From the NCBI RefSeq assembly GCF_004368785.1, contig NZ_SODM01000001.1, positions 1,302,001 to 1,366,000 of the forward strand: DNA of 64,000 nucleotides. Direction: 5' to 3'. Positions 52,236 through 62,129 of the stretch are shown here, one piece after another. Each line of letters begins with the position of its first letter. Positions within the stretch are counted from its first letter, which is position 1. A program made the position numbers and the translations under genes. The notes below the pieces were generated by a model. The model saw nothing but the letters and a program-made list of their open reading frames with translations, had not been told where the DNA came from and ran no database searches. The stretch is from Flavobacterium sp. 270. Lineage in GTDB: Bacteria; Bacteroidota; Bacteroidia; Flavobacteriales; Flavobacteriaceae.

Positions 52236-54545
52236 ATGAAGGTCTGTATTGCCGAGAAACCAAGTGTAGCACGTGAAATCGCATCCGTTTTGGGTGCCAA
52301 TACTAAACACGATGGCTATTACGAAGGCAACGGTTATGCTGTGACTTACACTTTTGGGCATTTATGTACCTTAAAAGAACCCAACGATTATAAACCACAC
52401 TGGAAAAGCTGGGATTTGAACAATCTGCCCATGCTTCCGGAAAAATTCGAAACCAAAGTCGTTCAGAATGCGGGAATCGAAAAACAGTTTAAAATTATAA
52501 AAAGTCTTTTCGACAAAGCCGAAGTCGTGATAAACTGCGGGGATGCCGGGCAAGAAGGAGAATTGATTCAGCGCTGGGTCATGAACGAAGCCAATTATAA
52601 AGGTGAAATTCAGCGTTTATGGATTTCGTCGCTTACTACAGAAGCGATAAAAGAAGGTTTCGAAAACTTAAAACCTTCCGCCAATTACGATAATTTATAT
52701 TACGCCGGATTTTCGAGAGCGATTGGCGATTGGCTTCTCGGAATGAATGCCACACGCTTGTACACCGTAAAACATGGCGGTTACAAACAAGTTTTGTCTA
52801 TCGGACGTGTGCAAACGCCAACTTTGGCAATGGTTGTAGACCGATTTAAAGAAATCGAAAATTTTAAACCGCAGCCGTATTGGGAATTGCAGACTTTATA
52901 CCGTGAAGTACTTTTTAGTTATGAAGACGGTCGTTTTCTGAAAAAAGAAGACGGGGAAATTCTGGCTGAAAAAGTTAAAGAAAGTGATTTTGAAATTGTT
53001 TCGATCGACAAAAAAAACGGAAACGAATACGCACCAAAGCTTTTTGATTTAACAGGTTTACAAGTGTATTGCAACCAGAAATTTGGATTTTCGGCAGACG
53101 AAACGCTTAAGATTGCGCAGACACTTTACGAACAAAAAGTAATCACGTATCCAAGAGTTGATACGACTTTTTTACCCAATGATATTTACCCGAAAGTAAC
53201 AGGAATTCTGCAAAATCTAACCAATTATGCCGAATTAACACAGCCTATTTTAGCCAAAAAAATAAAGAAATCACCAAAGGTTTTTAACGATAAAAAAGTT
53301 ACGGATCACCACGCGATTATTCCGACTGGCGTACAAAACAATCTGGCTTACAATCAGCAGCAGGTTTATGATATTATTACCAAACGTTTTATTGCTGTTT
53401 TTTATGATGATTGTCTCGTTGCCAATACTACAGTAATCGGAAAAGCGGCCGATGTAACTTTTAAAGCCACAGGAAAAGAAATTTTAAAGAAAGGTTTCCG
53501 CGTTGTATTTGAAGATCCAAACGCCAAAGAAAAAGAAGCCGATTTGCTTCCGACTTTTGTAGTCGGCGAAAAAGGGCCACACGAACCTTCATTTCTTCAA
53601 AAAGAAACCAAACCACCGAATCAATTTACCGAGGCAACTTTACTGCGCGCTATGGAAACCGCAGGCAAACAAGTTGATGATGAAGATTTACGTGAATTGA
53701 TGAAAGAAAACGGAATCGGGCGTCCGTCTACGCGCGCGAATATTATAGAAACGCTTTTTAAACGTCAGTATATTGTTCGAAACAAAAAGCAGGTTTTACC
53801 GACATTGACGGGGATTCAGCTTATTGATACGATTCAGAACGAATTGGTAAAATCGGCAGAACTTACCGGTTCCTGGGAAAAACAGTTGAAAGATATTGAA
53901 AAAGGAACTTTTACCGCCAGTGCATTCATAACAAACATGAAACGTATGGTGGAAGCTTTGGTTTATGAAGTCCGCATGGAAACCAAACACGCTAATATTT
54001 CGCATGCGGCAACGATGCAGCAACCTGTTGTAAAAGCAGAGAAAAAGAAAACTTCTGGAATTTTGGCAGAAACGTGTCCAAAATGTCAAAAAGGAAATTT
54101 AATACAAGGAAAGTCTGCTTACGGTTGTTCTGAATATAAATCGGGATGCGATTTTGTACTTCCTTTTATTTTTTCAGACAAAAAAATTACGGAAAGCCAA
54201 TATTTAAGATTGCTTCAAAAAGGTTCGACTGTAAATATAAAAGGTTTTAAAACCGAAACCGGAACTGTTGAAGGTTTGATTCGTTTTGAAGAGAATTACA
54301 AACTAAAATTAGAATCGAAAAAGACTGAACCAAAGAAAAAAACACAAGAAACATCGGCATCGGATTCTTTAACTTGTCCGAAATGTAAAAAAGGTACAAT
54401 TCTAAAAGGCAAAACGGCTTACGGTTGCGGCGATTATAAATTAGGATGTAATTTTAAAGTTACTTTTGATGATGTAAGAGCGAAATTAAAAGATCAAAAA
54501 CCTACTAAGGAATTGGTTTATTCTATTTTGAGTGCTAGTATTTAA
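52236..54545 (+). CDS. topB: DNA topoisomerase III with C-terminal zinc ribbons
   Basis: 769 residues. TOPRIM start MKVCIAEKPSVAREIASVLG, acidic NCGDAGQEGELIQRW, catalytic Tyr in VITYPRVDTTFLP, then type IA signature ENGIGRPSTRANIIETLF. Two four-cysteine zinc ribbons end the protein (ETCPKCQKGN ... GCSEYKSGCDF and LTCPKCKKGT ... GCGDYKLGCNF). Relaxes and decatenates DNA, resolving recombination intermediates. Confidence 0.93.
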   Translation: MKVCIAEKPSVAREIASVLGANTKHDGYYEGNGYAVTYTFGHLCTLKEPNDYKPHWKSWDLNNLPMLPEKFETKVVQNAGIEKQFKIIKSLFDKAEVVINCGDAGQEGELIQRWVMNEANYKGEIQRLWISSLTTEAIKEGFENLKPSANYDNLYYAGFSRAIGDWLLGMNATRLYTVKHGGYKQVLSIGRVQTPTLAMVVDRFKEIENFKPQPYWELQTLYREVLFSYEDGRFLKKEDGEILAEKVKESDFEIVSIDKKNGNEYAPKLFDLTGLQVYCNQKFGFSADETLKIAQTLYEQKVITYPRVDTTFLPNDIYPKVTGILQNLTNYAELTQPILAKKIKKSPKVFNDKKVTDHHAIIPTGVQNNLAYNQQQVYDIITKRFIAVFYDDCLVANTTVIGKAADVTFKATGKEILKKGFRVVFEDPNAKEKEADLLPTFVVGEKGPHEPSFLQKETKPPNQFTEATLLRAMETAGKQVDDEDLRELMKENGIGRPSTRANIIETLFKRQYIVRNKKQVLPTLTGIQLIDTIQNELVKSAELTGSWEKQLKDIEKGTFTASAFITNMKRMVEALVYEVRMETKHANISHAATMQQPVVKAEKKKTSGILAETCPKCQKGNLIQGKSAYGCSEYKSGCDFVLPFIFSDKKITESQYLRLLQKGSTVNIKGFKTETGTVEGLIRFEENYKLKLESKKTEPKKKTQETSASDSLTCPKCKKGTILKGKTAYGCGDYKLGCNFKVTFDDVRAKLKDQKPTKELVYSILSASI

Positions 54546-54553
54546 GTATTGTT

Positions 54554-54722
54554 TTTTGCCACAGATTTAAAGGATTAAAATGATTTTTTGTTTCACGCAG
54601 ATTCTGCAGATTCAAGCAGATTTATTTGATTTTTATATTAAAGAAATCTGCTTGATCTGCTTAAATCTATTTAAATCTGCGTGAAACAAATTCGTGAATA
54701 TTCGTGCAATTCGTGGCAAACA
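54554..54722. repeat. Nested palindrome, GTTTCACGCAGATT family
   Basis: TTTGCCACAG (54556-54565) against GTGGCAAAC (54713-54721); TTTCACGCAGATT (54591-54603) against AATCTGCGTGAAAC (54675-54688); CAAGCAGATT against AATCTGCTTG. A three-tier hairpin filling the topB-DUF6265 gap; related words (CGCAGATTTAGCAGATT) occur at 31382-31398. Confidence 0.65.
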
Positions 54723-54773
54723 AAATTTTTCATACTTTAGTACCTCAATACAACATCAAAAAATTCAAAATAT

Positions 54774-55250
54774 ATGTTTCAGAAAATTACTCTTTTAGCG
54801 CTTTTAATTGCTTTTGTTTCCTGTCAGAAAAAAGAAACTGTAGAAAAAGACAGAATCAAAAAAGCAGATTGGCTTATCGGAAATTGGGAAAATAAATCAC
54901 CAGACGGATTACTTATAGAAAATTGGCAGAAACTGAATGACAGTACTTTTAGCGCTGCTTCTTACTTTATAAAAGGAAAAGATACTTTGCATTTTGAAAG
55001 TATTATTTTGGCTCAATTGGGCGAAACATTAACGTATAAAGCAACTGTAAAAGGTCAAAATGACGACAAACCGGTTGAATTTCCGTCTACAATTTCAAAC
55101 GATAAACAATTGGTTTTTGAAAATTCAAAACACGATTATCCGCAAAAAATCACTTATACAAAAGGTGCAAATAATACTTTGACAGCTGAAATTTCTGGAA
55201 AAATGGATGGAAAAGTGACTACAGAAAAGTTTGTAATGACTAAAAAGTGA
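54774..55250 (+). CDS. DUF6265 lipoprotein
   Basis: 158 residues. Lipobox FVSCQKK after the signal; mature part WLIGNWENKSPDGLLIENWQ, SAASYFIKGKDTLHFE and KHDYPQKITYTKG match DUF6265 (lipocalin-like). Envelope protein of unknown role. Confidence 0.82.
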   Translation: MFQKITLLALLIAFVSCQKKETVEKDRIKKADWLIGNWENKSPDGLLIENWQKLNDSTFSAASYFIKGKDTLHFESIILAQLGETLTYKATVKGQNDDKPVEFPSTISNDKQLVFENSKHDYPQKITYTKGANNTLTAEISGKMDGKVTTEKFVMTKK

Positions 55251-55257
55251 TTCTTTA

Positions 55258-55620
55258 AGGGGCAAAGGTTCAAAGCTTCAAAGGTTCAAAGGAAAATAAA
55301 ATTATATTAATCTCGCAAAGTCGCGAAGCCGCGAAGAAAACTTTACAAACTTTGCGACTTCCAATCGCTAGCGCGAGCGTCCCGCTCGTGAACGGAATCT
55401 TGTCTCGTACTGAAAAAAGTTTACATATTTATACCTTAAACAATAAAAAGTAAATCAGATTGCTTCATCTTTTTTTAATCTCGAAAAGTCGCAGAGACGC
55501 AAAGAAAAAATTTTAAAGATTTTTAATATCTATGCATCTACGAGCTGGACACTCGCACTAGCACAAAGCTATGCAAAATAAAACTTAGAACCTCAGCATC
55601 TCAGAACCTTAGCTAAAAAG
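55258..55620. repeat. Intergenic region of mixed repeat fragments
   Basis: From left: GGTTCAAAG words (55258-55290), a TCGCAAAGTCGCGAAGCCGC fragment of the AACCGCAAAG family (55312-55362), REP family A at 55364-55399 and a degenerate copy at 55531-55569, then AACCTCAGCATCTCAGAACC (55590-55609). No gene seen. Confidence 0.6.
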
Positions 55621-56781
55621 CTACTCATTTTCCCCTATCTTATTGACCATAAAGATCATAAGAATACCTAAAACGGCCATTACCAGAAAAGCCCATTTCA
55701 TGCTTAGGTATTCGGAGATAAAACCCACCATTGGCGGTACTAATAAAAATCCGAGATAACCAATTGTAGATATAGAAGTTAAGGCAGAACCGCTGCTTAA
55801 TTTTGATGATCTTCCGGCGATGCTAAATACTAGCGGCACCACACAAGAAACTCCAAATCCGATTAAAACATAACCAAAAATTGTTGGATAAGCATAAGGT
55901 AAAATAAAACAGATTCCGAAACCTATCGTAATCAAAATGCCGCTGTAAAGAAGGATTTTTTTCGTGCCAAATTTCATTACACCATAATCTCCAAATATAC
56001 GGCCCAAAGTTACCGCCGTGGCGAAAAAGACAAATGCTGCACTGGTTAATTTTGGAGAAGCTTTTAATATATTTTCAAAATAAATACCGCTCCAGTCGTA
56101 CATGGTATTTTCGCAAGCCATTGATACAAAACAAATCAGAGCAAATTTGATCAGGTTTTTTTCTGGCATTGAGAAGAACTTCTTTTTTACCGGAACTGGC
56201 TCGTTATGAATACTCATTGGATAAAAACAAAACGTAAGCGCCATCATAAAAACGCTTACTCCCAACAAGTGATAGGATGGTGCAATATTTTGTGTTACCA
56301 TTACATACCCTAAACCTGCTCCCGAAAAAACGGCAATACTCCAAACGGCGTGAAAACGTGTAATAATTGATTTTGGATATAATTTTTGAACTTCGAGAGA
56401 TTGTGCATTAATGGATAAATTGAAAATATTTCGAGAAGCTCCAAAGATCAACAATACGATAACCAACTGCCAGACAAAAGCAACTAAACCAGGCAAAGAG
56501 AGTACAATATTAAACATAATGGCACCTAATAACATAATGTAACGGCTGCTGTATTTGTTTAATAATTTTCCTGTAAAGGGCATTGTAAGCATTAAACCAA
56601 TCGGAAAAGCAAATAAAACGGCTCCAAATTGGGCTTCGGATAAATGTAATTGGGCTTGTATGTGCGGAATTCGCGATACCCAAGAAGAATATCCAAATCC
56701 GGAAAGGAAGAAAAATACAGTATTAGCGATACGAAATCCTCGGGGTGTATTTTGAATTTTTTTAAAGAAAGGTAAAATCAT
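55621..56781 (-). CDS. MFS transporter (YbjJ-like)
   Basis: 386 residues, about twelve transmembrane helices. N-terminus RIANTVFFFLSGFGYSSWVS, then RIPHIQAQLHLSEAQFGAVL: the YbjJ-type signature. The half-way loop YPMSIHNEPVPVKKKFF divides two six-helix halves. Inner-membrane proton-driven transporter; substrate not predictable. Confidence 0.85.
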   Translation of the reverse strand: MILPFFKKIQNTPRGFRIANTVFFFLSGFGYSSWVSRIPHIQAQLHLSEAQFGAVLFAFPIGLMLTMPFTGKLLNKYSSRYIMLLGAIMFNIVLSLPGLVAFVWQLVIVLLIFGASRNIFNLSINAQSLEVQKLYPKSIITRFHAVWSIAVFSGAGLGYVMVTQNIAPSYHLLGVSVFMMALTFCFYPMSIHNEPVPVKKKFFSMPEKNLIKFALICFVSMACENTMYDWSGIYFENILKASPKLTSAAFVFFATAVTLGRIFGDYGVMKFGTKKILLYSGILITIGFGICFILPYAYPTIFGYVLIGFGVSCVVPLVFSIAGRSSKLSSGSALTSISTIGYLGFLLVPPMVGFISEYLSMKWAFLVMAVLGILMIFMVNKIGENE

Positions 56782-56847
56782 GAAGTGTGTTTCAGTTTAC
56801 GACTGCAAAAGTAAGACATTTTGAGCGGTAAGTAAGCCCAAATAGGC

Positions 56848-56861
56848 AAAGAACGTTCTTT
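56848..56861. promoter_or_regulatory. 14-bp palindrome upstream of the receptor promoter
   Basis: AAAGAACGTTCTTT, perfect dyad, 70 bp upstream of the -33 element at 56931. Possible regulator site. Confidence 0.4.
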
Positions 56862-56930
56862 AAATGTGCATTTAACATTTTAAAAAAAATACAACATTAA
56901 AATAATATTAAAAATTGCATGAAAAATTAA

Positions 56931-56960
56931 TTGTTAAAGCAATATTAAAATTTATATTTG
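56931..56960 (+). promoter_or_regulatory. Bacteroidota-type promoter of the first TonB-dependent receptor
   Basis: TTG (56931-56933), 19-base spacer, TATATTTG (56953-56960). Transcription would start near 56967, leaving a leader of about 70 bases. Confidence 0.75.
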
Positions 56961-57035
56961 CACTGTTTTTATTAAGTCTAAATAATAATACACTCGAAAG
57001 AACAATTTAATAATATCTAAGCCAATTAAAAACCC

Positions 57036-59354
57036 ATGAAATTTAAAACCTTAAAAAATCCAAAGTATTTGTTTTTAGCCAGTATGCTTCTTACTGTCTT
57101 TACAATGTTTGGTCAACAAAACAACGGAAAAATAAAAGGAACAATTACAACGTCTGACGGAAAACCAGCTTCTGACGTAAACGTAATCCTTAAAAATTCA
57201 AAATATGGCACAACTGCCAACGAATATGGTGCTTTTGAATTTAGTAAAGTAAAAGCTTCTTCTTATACGCTGCAGGTTTCACTAATGGGTTACGAAACTT
57301 TGGAACAAGAAGTAACGGTTACAGAAAATGAAACAACTTCACTTAATCTGCAATTAAAAGTTTCGAATAAAGAACTTCAGGAAGTGATCATCAACAACAA
57401 TAAAATGATCAACAAAAAAACAGATTACGCGGCGAGAATGCCTTTGACTAATCTGGAAAATCCTCAGGTTTATAATGTTGTAAGCAAAGAACTTCTTAAA
57501 GAACAAATTGTGGTCGATATTAGAAATGCAGTTCAGAATTCTCCTGGTGTAACTACTAAAATTTATCCTTCGGGCGGACTTGAAATTTCATTTAGAGGTT
57601 TCAGTACGGGAGTTAATGCCAGAAACGGAATGGAAAACATGACGGGAAGAAGTTCTATTTCTATTGATAATGCAGAACGTATCGAAGTATTAAAAGGACC
57701 TTCCGGAACTTTATTCGGATCTTCTGTTTCTTCTTTTGGTGGTGTTGTAAACTTGGTTACCAAAAAACCTTTTGAAGCCAAAAAAACCGAAATATCATAT
57801 ACTGGCGGCAGTTTTGGATTAAACCGTATTGCTGTTGATATTAATACGCCGCTTACTGCAGATAATAAAGTACTATTTAGATTAAATGCTTCTGCAAACA
57901 CAGAGAAAAGTTTCTTAGATTATGGTTTTAATAAAACATTCTTAGTTGCGCCAAGCCTTCTTTACAAAGCATCAGACCGATTAACTTTTACTTTAGATAC
58001 CGAAATTTACAATACAAATAATACGCGTCCGACTTACGGAATTTCGTATGCTGCCGGAATTACAAACCCAACTGATCTTCAGATTGATTACAGGAAAAGT
58101 TTATTTCATGATGATTTAGATGCTAAAACCTCATCGGCTAAAGTTTTTGTTCAGGCAGAATATAAATTATCAGACAATTGGAAATCTACAACGCTTTACT
58201 CTTACATAGACGAAAATGTAGATCATAGTTACCAATATTATACTTTATGGAATTCACCGACTGAAGTAAAAAGAAGAGTTTCTCGTTTTGGACCAATTGC
58301 CAATCAGTTTACTAATATTCAAGAAAATATTAATGGTGAATTTTCTACAGGAAGCATCAAACATAAATTATTAGTGGGTGCCAATTACAGATTTACAAAA
58401 GGAACTTTTACTTATGGTACCACCGGCGATATTGATGTTATTGATGTAACGCAGCCTTTTGAACCGATTAGAAAAAGCCAAGCTGATGGGTTAATGTCTC
58501 AAATGATGTTTGGCGTTCCAGACGAACAAACGTTTAGTATCTATGCTTCAGACGTAATTAATTTTACAGATCGTTTGTCTGCTATGCTAAGTCTTCGTAT
58601 GGATAACTTTGTACAGAAAAGGCTGCCAGATACAGAGGGTTATAACCAAACGGCTTTATCCCCAAAATTAGGTTTGGTTTATCAGGTGGTAAAAGATCAG
58701 GTTTCTTTATTTGGAAATTATATGAATGGTTTTCAAAATTCTGGCCCGGTAAATCAGCCTGACGGAACTTTATTAGTTTTAAAACCAATTTACGCCAATC
58801 AGTACGAAGGCGGTGTAAAAGTAGAAGCTTTTGATAAAAAATTAAGCACAACAATTAGTTATTATAACATTACTATTGATAATGCGACCAGAACAGATAC
58901 AGACGGTTTTAGCATTCAGGATGGTAAACAAGTAAGTAAAGGAATTGATTTTGAATTAATTGCTAATCCTGTAGCAGGTTTAAACATTATGGCAGGTTAT
59001 GCTTATAATGACAATCGTATTGTAAAATCATCAGATGCAACAATCGAAGGAAATAAAGCAAGCGGTGCGCCAGAGAACGTATTGAATTTTTGGATTTCTT
59101 ATAAATTCCAAAATGTATTAAAAGATTTCGGACTTGGTTTTGGAGGAAATTATGTAGACAAACAATATAAGTTTGAAGACGAAAGTTTCTATAGCCCGTC
59201 TTATTCTGTTTACAATGCGACTGTATTTTACGATCAGCCAAATTGGAGAGTTGGTGTTAAGTTTAACAACTTAAACAATAAAAAATATTGGGACTCTTAC
59301 GGAATGGCCCAAACACCTTCTAACGCTGCGGTAAATTTGACGATTAAATTTTAA
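57036..59354 (+). CDS. TonB-dependent siderophore-type receptor 1
   Basis: 772 residues. Signal peptide ends MFGQQ, then a carboxypeptidase-regulatory-like domain (GKIKGTITTSDGKPASDVNV ... LQVSLMGYETLEQEV), plug (NLENPQVYNVVSKELLKEQ, RIEVLKGPSGTLFGSSVSSF) and a 22-strand-type barrel ending NAAVNLTIKF. Imports a metal chelate across the outer membrane with TonB energy; the plug and VLKGPSG motif fit siderophore receptors. Paralogous to the next receptor. Confidence 0.93.
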   Translation: MKFKTLKNPKYLFLASMLLTVFTMFGQQNNGKIKGTITTSDGKPASDVNVILKNSKYGTTANEYGAFEFSKVKASSYTLQVSLMGYETLEQEVTVTENETTSLNLQLKVSNKELQEVIINNNKMINKKTDYAARMPLTNLENPQVYNVVSKELLKEQIVVDIRNAVQNSPGVTTKIYPSGGLEISFRGFSTGVNARNGMENMTGRSSISIDNAERIEVLKGPSGTLFGSSVSSFGGVVNLVTKKPFEAKKTEISYTGGSFGLNRIAVDINTPLTADNKVLFRLNASANTEKSFLDYGFNKTFLVAPSLLYKASDRLTFTLDTEIYNTNNTRPTYGISYAAGITNPTDLQIDYRKSLFHDDLDAKTSSAKVFVQAEYKLSDNWKSTTLYSYIDENVDHSYQYYTLWNSPTEVKRRVSRFGPIANQFTNIQENINGEFSTGSIKHKLLVGANYRFTKGTFTYGTTGDIDVIDVTQPFEPIRKSQADGLMSQMMFGVPDEQTFSIYASDVINFTDRLSAMLSLRMDNFVQKRLPDTEGYNQTALSPKLGLVYQVVKDQVSLFGNYMNGFQNSGPVNQPDGTLLVLKPIYANQYEGGVKVEAFDKKLSTTISYYNITIDNATRTDTDGFSIQDGKQVSKGIDFELIANPVAGLNIMAGYAYNDNRIVKSSDATIEGNKASGAPENVLNFWISYKFQNVLKDFGLGFGGNYVDKQYKFEDESFYSPSYSVYNATVFYDQPNWRVGVKFNNLNNKKYWDSYGMAQTPSNAAVNLTIKF

Positions 59355-59379
59355 TCCCTATTTTTTTTGTTTTTTTTTG

Positions 59380-59413
59380 ATCCTTATTCTTAACGGAATA
59401 AGGATTTTTTTTT
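59380..59413 (+). terminator. Terminator between the first two receptor genes
   Basis: ATCCTTATTC (59380-59389) pairs with GAATAAGGAT (59396-59405), then T run. Confidence 0.85.
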
Positions 59414-59468
59414 GCTTTTTACACACCATTATTTAACAATTTTACGACGGAATTTTCAAAAATAGTGA

Positions 59469-59498
59469 CTGTTAAAATAATATTAATTTCTACATTTG
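59469..59498 (+). promoter_or_regulatory. Promoter of the second TonB-dependent receptor
   Basis: CTG (59469-59471), 19 bases, TACATTTG (59491-59498). The spacer GTTAAAATAATATTAA resembles that of the first receptor promoter, suggesting common descent. Confidence 0.65.
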
Positions 59499-59553
59499 CA
59501 ATTATTTTTATTTATTCTAAATAACAACAATGAAATTAATTAAAATAAACACC

Positions 59554-61983
59554 ATGAATTATCTTAATCCAAGATTACAGCATTTTGCATACGCAATTTG
59601 TTTTTTCTTAATTTTTACCAGCAGCATTTTTGCACAACAAAACTCAGGAAAAATAAAGGGATCGGTAACTACTTCTGACGGAGAACCAGCTTCTGAAGTA
59701 AATGTAATTTTAAAAAATTCAAAACATTCTGCTATAACCAACGAAGATGGAGCTTTTGAATTTAACCGCGTTAAAGCGGACACATATACATTGGAAATTT
59801 CGCTGACAGGTTACGAAACTTTGGTACAACAGATTATTGTAAATCAAGATGCTACCACTACTTTAAATTTACAATTAACTGTTTCAGACAAACAATTAAA
59901 AGAAGTAATTGTTACCAATAATAGAGGAAAAAAATTCCCGAAACAAAGCACTTATGTTTCTAAAATGCCTTTAAAAAATCTTGAAAATCCTCAGGTTTAT
60001 AATATTGTTTCTTCAGAATTACTAAAAGAACAAGCGATTACAAATTATGAAGATGCTTTAAAAAATGTACCGGGAATTCAGAAATTATGGGAATCTACAG
60101 GTCGTGGCGGCGATGGTGGTTCTTATTACAGCTTACGTGGTTTTGAAACTCAGGCCAATGTTGTAAACGGATTACCTGGCCTTACCAACGGAAGTCTTGA
60201 TCCGGCAAACGTAGAAAGAATTGAAGTAATTAAAGGCCCTTCCGGAACTTTGTTCGGAAGCAGTGTCGTAAGTTATGGTGGTCTTATTAATACCGTAACC
60301 AAAAAACCTTACAACGGTTTTGGAGGTGAGATTTCTTATCTTACAGGAAGTTTTGGTCTTAACAGAGTTACGGCAGATGTAAATACGTCTTTGGACGATA
60401 ATGATAATATTGCTTTTAGAGTAAATGCGGCATACCAGACAGAAAACAGTTTTCAGGATGCAGGATTTCGTACTTCGCTTTTTGTAGCTCCTTCTCTATC
60501 CTATAAAGTAAACGATAAACTTTCGTTTCTTATCAATACAGAATTTATGCAGGAAGAAAAAACAACGCCTTCTATGTTGTTTTTAGGAAGAGATGCTCTG
60601 TTGCAATATGCCAACTTAGCCGAATTAAATTATAACACAAATCTTTCTTTTAACAGCAATGATTTGGCTATGAAAAATCCGAGATTTAGTCTTCAGGGTC
60701 AGATGATTTATAAAATTTCAGACCAATGGACTTCTCAAACCGTATTATCAAGAGGTTCATCTAAATCTCAAGGTTTCTATTCTTATATCTATGATAATGA
60801 AGACGGAAATAAAGATTTTGGATTCTGGATTACAAAAGAGCAGTCTCAAACCGTTACGACAGATATTCAGCAAAACTTTATCGGAGATTTTAAATTAGGC
60901 AATATGCGTAATCGCGTTGTTGCCGGTCTTGATTATTTTGAAAGAAATGTAATGTACGGTGGTTCTGGATACGGATTATTATACAATCTTACTGCTCAAG
61001 GCGAAGTAAGACAACTTGATCCTGATGCTCCAAATTTCCTGACTCAGACTTCTGTTGACAGACTTTTGGCTAATGAACCAGCCGGAAATTACAATCCGCA
61101 GGATAAAACATATAGCGCTTATGCTTCTGATGTCTTAAATATTACGCCATCTTTATTAGCAATGGCAAGTTTAAGAGTAGATTATTTTGATACAGAAGGT
61201 GATGCAAATGCAGATGGCGACGAATATACGCAAACGACATTTTCTCCAAAATTCGGCTTAATCTATCAACCTGTTTTAGACAAATTATCATTGTTTGCTA
61301 ATTATATGAATGGTTTTAGAAACATTGCTCCGGGCGCAACTTATGATACTGACGGAAACTTAATCGGATCTCAAACTTTTGAACCAGAACACGCCAATCA
61401 ATTTGAAGCCGGAATTAAAGCTAATATTTTCTCTGATAAACTTACAGGAACAATTAGTTATTATGATATCAGCGTGGCCAATTTGGTAACAAGTAATCCA
61501 ATGTTCAGCGCACAAGGCGGTGAAGCAAGAAGTAAAGGTTTTGAATTTGATATGAATGCTAATCCAATTCCTGGTTTGAGCATTATTGCCGGATACAGTT
61601 ATAATGACAGTAAAATTACAAAAGGAGACGAAGGAAATGTTTGGTTAGATCAAGGAAAAAGACCGTTTTGGGCCGGACCAAAAAACTTGGTAAATCTTTG
61701 GGCAACGTACAAATTTGAGTACGGAACTCTTGAAGGTTTCGGATTAGGTTTTGGAGGAAATTATGCCAGCGATAATGCCATTTTGGATAGTAACGTAACT
61801 GGTAAATTTGTACTTCCTTCTTATACTGTAATCAACGGATCTGTTTTTTATAATTCGAATAAATTCCGTGTTGCTTTAAATGTAAATAATATCGGAAACA
61901 AAGATTACTTCAATGGTGGCTGGTCTACTTTAAACCCTCAAAAACCTAGAAACGTTGTAGCTAGTTTTGCTTATAAATTCTAA
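59554..61983 (+). CDS. TonB-dependent siderophore-type receptor 2
   Basis: 809 residues from the ATG at 59554 (MNYLNPRLQHFAYAICFFLI), chosen because it aligns with the start of receptor 1; 59530 is the alternative. Regulatory-like domain (GKIKGSVTTSDGEPASEVNV), plug with NLENPQVYNIVSSELLKEQA, YYSLRGFETQANVVNGLPGL and RIEVIKGPSGTLFGSSVVSY, barrel ending VVASFAYKF. Same predicted role as receptor 1 with divergent extracellular loops. Own promoter, separate unit. Confidence 0.92.
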   Translation: MNYLNPRLQHFAYAICFFLIFTSSIFAQQNSGKIKGSVTTSDGEPASEVNVILKNSKHSAITNEDGAFEFNRVKADTYTLEISLTGYETLVQQIIVNQDATTTLNLQLTVSDKQLKEVIVTNNRGKKFPKQSTYVSKMPLKNLENPQVYNIVSSELLKEQAITNYEDALKNVPGIQKLWESTGRGGDGGSYYSLRGFETQANVVNGLPGLTNGSLDPANVERIEVIKGPSGTLFGSSVVSYGGLINTVTKKPYNGFGGEISYLTGSFGLNRVTADVNTSLDDNDNIAFRVNAAYQTENSFQDAGFRTSLFVAPSLSYKVNDKLSFLINTEFMQEEKTTPSMLFLGRDALLQYANLAELNYNTNLSFNSNDLAMKNPRFSLQGQMIYKISDQWTSQTVLSRGSSKSQGFYSYIYDNEDGNKDFGFWITKEQSQTVTTDIQQNFIGDFKLGNMRNRVVAGLDYFERNVMYGGSGYGLLYNLTAQGEVRQLDPDAPNFLTQTSVDRLLANEPAGNYNPQDKTYSAYASDVLNITPSLLAMASLRVDYFDTEGDANADGDEYTQTTFSPKFGLIYQPVLDKLSLFANYMNGFRNIAPGATYDTDGNLIGSQTFEPEHANQFEAGIKANIFSDKLTGTISYYDISVANLVTSNPMFSAQGGEARSKGFEFDMNANPIPGLSIIAGYSYNDSKITKGDEGNVWLDQGKRPFWAGPKNLVNLWATYKFEYGTLEGFGLGFGGNYASDNAILDSNVTGKFVLPSYTVINGSVFYNSNKFRVALNVNNIGNKDYFNGGWSTLNPQKPRNVVASFAYKF

Positions 61984-62028
61984 GATAATTTGAATTGTCA
62001 GGCTAAACAAAGTCGAAGCATTGTCAGG

Positions 62029-62073
62029 CTGAGATAAGTCGAAGTCCCCGCAAAGCACTTCGACTTATCTCAG
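62029..62073. repeat. 17-bp stem hairpin (GTCGAAG type)
   Basis: CTGAGATAAGTCGAAGT (62029-62045) pairs with ACTTCGACTTATCTCAG (62057-62073) around CCCCGCAAAGC. Preceded by TCAGGCTAAACAAAGTCGAAG, which looks like a partial copy. Confidence 0.7.
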
Positions 62074-62086
62074 GAAAACAAAACAA

Positions 62087-62120
62087 AAAAAGGGACTAAT
62101 ATAAATTAGTCCCTTTTTTA
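62087..62120. terminator. Bidirectional terminator after receptor 2 and the AraC/PchR-like gene
   Basis: AAAAAAGGGACTAAT - ATAA - ATTAGTCCCTTTTTT; serves both convergent genes. Confidence 0.85.
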
Positions 62121-62129
62121 TTAATCTTT

